In this document: in pieces, positions 62,443 to 64,000 of the stretch
Layout of the letters: each line of letters opens with the position of its first letter
Position numbering within the stretch: the stretch's first letter is position 1
NCBI RefSeq assembly: GCF_000695835.1
Contig: NZ_CP007521.1
Location: 682,001 to 746,000 of the forward strand
Length of the DNA stretch: 64,000 nucleotides
DNA from: Mycoplasmopsis californica
GTDB lineage: Bacteria > Bacillota_I > Bacilli_A > Mycoplasmatales > Metamycoplasmataceae
Reading direction: 5' to 3'
The notes under the pieces: generated by a model
Database searches by the model: none
What the model saw: only the letters and a program-made list of their open reading frames with translations
What the model was told of the DNA's origin: nothing
Position numbers and translations under genes: made by a program

Positions 62443-63864
62443 TTATTTTTTATTAGATCATGGGAATGTATTAGCTTCAGGATCTGGTTCTTTTAACATT
62501 AATAAACCAATTACTGAAATTAGTGATGCAACAATAATAATTACATACATTCAAATATTATTTACTGCGAATTTTCCACCAGCAATAATTGGGACTAAGT
62601 TAATTAAAATTAGAACAAGTGTAAAGAAAATAAATCCTAAACCTCAAATTAAACTAAACATTCATCCAATTGTTTTAGGGTTATTATCTTTGTATTCGTG
62701 TGGTGTATTCAACATAACTCCTTGAATACCTCATAATGATAATCCTGATAAGAAACCTAAAATATAGAAAATAACACGTGAAGTTATATCACCTTTAGAA
62801 ACTCCTCATACGTATGTGATCATTGATAAAACATACAATGAGATTCCTAATAAAATAACTGATGCTATATATCATTTACGTTTTAGCGGGAATCTTGACC
62901 ATAGGCCAATTGTAATAGGACCTACAAACACAGCAGCCAAGAATACAATATATCATTCTCTAATGTGTGTAGCTTCGCCCGCAGGATTTCCTGCTATTTC
63001 AGCAAGTTTTGGGAATATAACGTGCGATAGCGCTGTTGGAAGTACAACGGCACATAATCATCCCCCATATAGTAATGTTCAAGCTCAGGTAGCTTTTTTT
63101 CTAAAGTAAACCCCAAGTAATTTCAAGCCACTTTCTTGTTTTTCCATTGATTCTTCTTCTTGAGCTTTTTTAGCGTCAAATCTTGATCCAAAAATAATCA
63201 TAACTAACAACGGAATAACATTTAAAGCTGATAATGTAGTTAAAATAGTTTTTCAATTATTCATAACAACATCGTTTGCTTTTGTGTAGTGTGCAACAAC
63301 AAATGGTAAAACAGCAATAATTGTACCTAGTGGGTAGAATCAGATACCGAATTGCGAAACTACAGATTTTTGTTTTTTAGTAAAGAAATTAGCAACGATA
63401 GGTTGGGTCAAGATAATCATCATTGTCCCTCCAATTGCCATTAATGTTCTTAGTACTAAAAATAATACATAACCGTATGGTTGGCTAGGTAGAAATTGTG
63501 CTGGGATACCTAGTAACGTTAATGATAAAGCTACAATAGTAGTATATTTGTGGAACAGTTTCGATAACAATAAAGCAACCGCAACTGATCCGATACCACG
63601 ACCAATAGTTATACCCCAGTTGGCTGCTTGGTTTTTAAGTAAAAATGATGAATCATTTCCATTAATTCCAAAGTACCCTAAAATACCAGGGTTTAATATT
63701 GTTTTATCACCTTCAATACTGATACCTTTACCAGTTAAATATCCACCAAAGCCTCAGTTAGCAATAAATAATAAATACGCTATCGAAATAAATAATCAAA
63801 TAAAAATGCCATATAGCGCTTTATTTTTTTGCAACTTATCTTCAAAAGATAGTTTAGTCTGCAT
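62443..63864 (-). CDS. MFS-type transporter
   Basis: 473 residues with many TGA-Trp codons; AAAGGAGG precedes ATG 63864. Twelve hydrophobic segments in two halves with a charged central loop (FGSRFDAKKAQEEESMEKQESG). The first half has IGRGIGSVAVALLLSKLFHKY and LRTLMAIGGTMMIILTQPIVANFFTKKQKS, the G-R/K-rich MFS loops. It resembles hexose- or glycerol-phosphate and carboxylate MFS carriers, but substrate cannot be told. Convergent with rnhC. Confidence 0.85.
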
Positions 63865-64000
63865 AACGCCTCCTTTCATAATTGTTTACAAAATAATTTT
63901 GCTTTTTTAGCATACCATAAAAATTGAAAATAATGCCGTTTTTCTCCAAAATCCTGTAATTTATAATTGCAGAGGCACAAAAAAGGCAATTTATAGAATC
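63865..64000 (-). promoter_or_regulatory. upstream region of the MFS gene
   Basis: Contains a minus-strand extended -10 (TGG-TATGCT, box at 63909-63914) about 45 nt before the MFS start, and A/T-rich sequence to the window end. I see no gene here. Confidence 0.4.

Noticed and set aside
62390-63910. Several plus-strand ORFs across the MFS gene
   Set aside because: They mirror the twelve-helix MFS frame on the minus strand, which has a strong AAAGGAGG start and TGA-Trp codons in expected places.

Overview
This window is a piece of a mollicute chromosome, most likely a Mycoplasma/Mycoplasmopsis of the hominis-synoviae-fermentans kind. The base composition is very A+T-rich. Genes are tightly packed, often with 1-11 nt overlaps. 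Most convincingly, dozens of conserved proteins (SecA, PolC, DnaX, Der, GatA/B, ProS) read through in-frame TGA codons exactly where tryptophan belongs, so translation table 4 applies. All coordinates here join the pieces that a standard-code reader would split at TGA. I cannot name the species from sequence alone.

Layout. 1-5200: end of an unknown gene, a degenerate Nudix protein, tRNA-Ser(GCT), a calcium-type P-type ATPase, and an IS30-family element with a 20-bp direct repeat that has landed in the palindromic terminator behind the ATPase. 5200-10250 (minus): secA, a Cof-type HAD phosphatase and gpmI. 10430-15510 (plus): dnaX-ybaB-recR-tmk-holB-rsmI, a replication/repair cluster. 15600-19900: a catalytically degenerate RNase J-like protein, a DUF402 protein (minus), ftsY-ylxM and rpmG. 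19900-34320 (minus): a split chromate transporter, polC, a small conserved protein, proS, aldehyde dehydrogenase, pepP, era-cdd-ybeY, and a peptide-exporter ABC protein with a C39 peptidase domain plus a small membrane partner. 34450-41770: recU (plus), hup, a 45-aa ORF (plus), then der-cmk, an unknown protein, dnaJ (with a CIRCE operator), a YihY-family membrane protein, rpiB and a PQ-loop membrane protein (minus).

41930-48940 (plus): acpS-plsC-scpA-scpB-pseudouridine synthase-gatCAB, then a secreted thermonuclease-like lipoprotein. 49000-52440 (plus): rplK-rplA with a structured leader, prfA-prmC-acpP. 52500-53470 (minus): a Bax-inhibitor-1-type membrane protein, tRNA-Gln(TTG) and tRNA-Tyr(GTA). 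53740-58290 (plus): a Nudix hydrolase followed by a 472-aa protein made of two fused choline-kinase/APH-type kinase domains, rluD, a membrane protein with a Rho_N-like tail, and a frameshifted nitroreductase. 58320-64000: an AEC-type transporter broken by an in-frame TAA (with a perfect palindrome at its promoter), a small membrane protein, a HAD phosphatase with RNase HIII (plus), and an MFS transporter (minus).

The contents fit a wall-less parasite: core replication, translation and ribosome-GTPase genes, amidotransferase-dependent tRNA charging, salvage enzymes (cdd, tmk, cmk, nuclease), and lipid head-group or acyl functions. Two translation-start styles are visible. Genes inside operons use a Shine-Dalgarno site or TAATG stop-start coupling, whereas several first genes have a TATAAT box only 6-10 nt before ATG and no Shine-Dalgarno, implying leaderless mRNAs.

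The items that best deserve a second look are the C39-ABC exporter with no visible cargo, the double-kinase/Nudix pair, the RNase J pseudoenzyme, the IS30 insertion in a terminator palindrome, and the palindrome at the AEC promoter.
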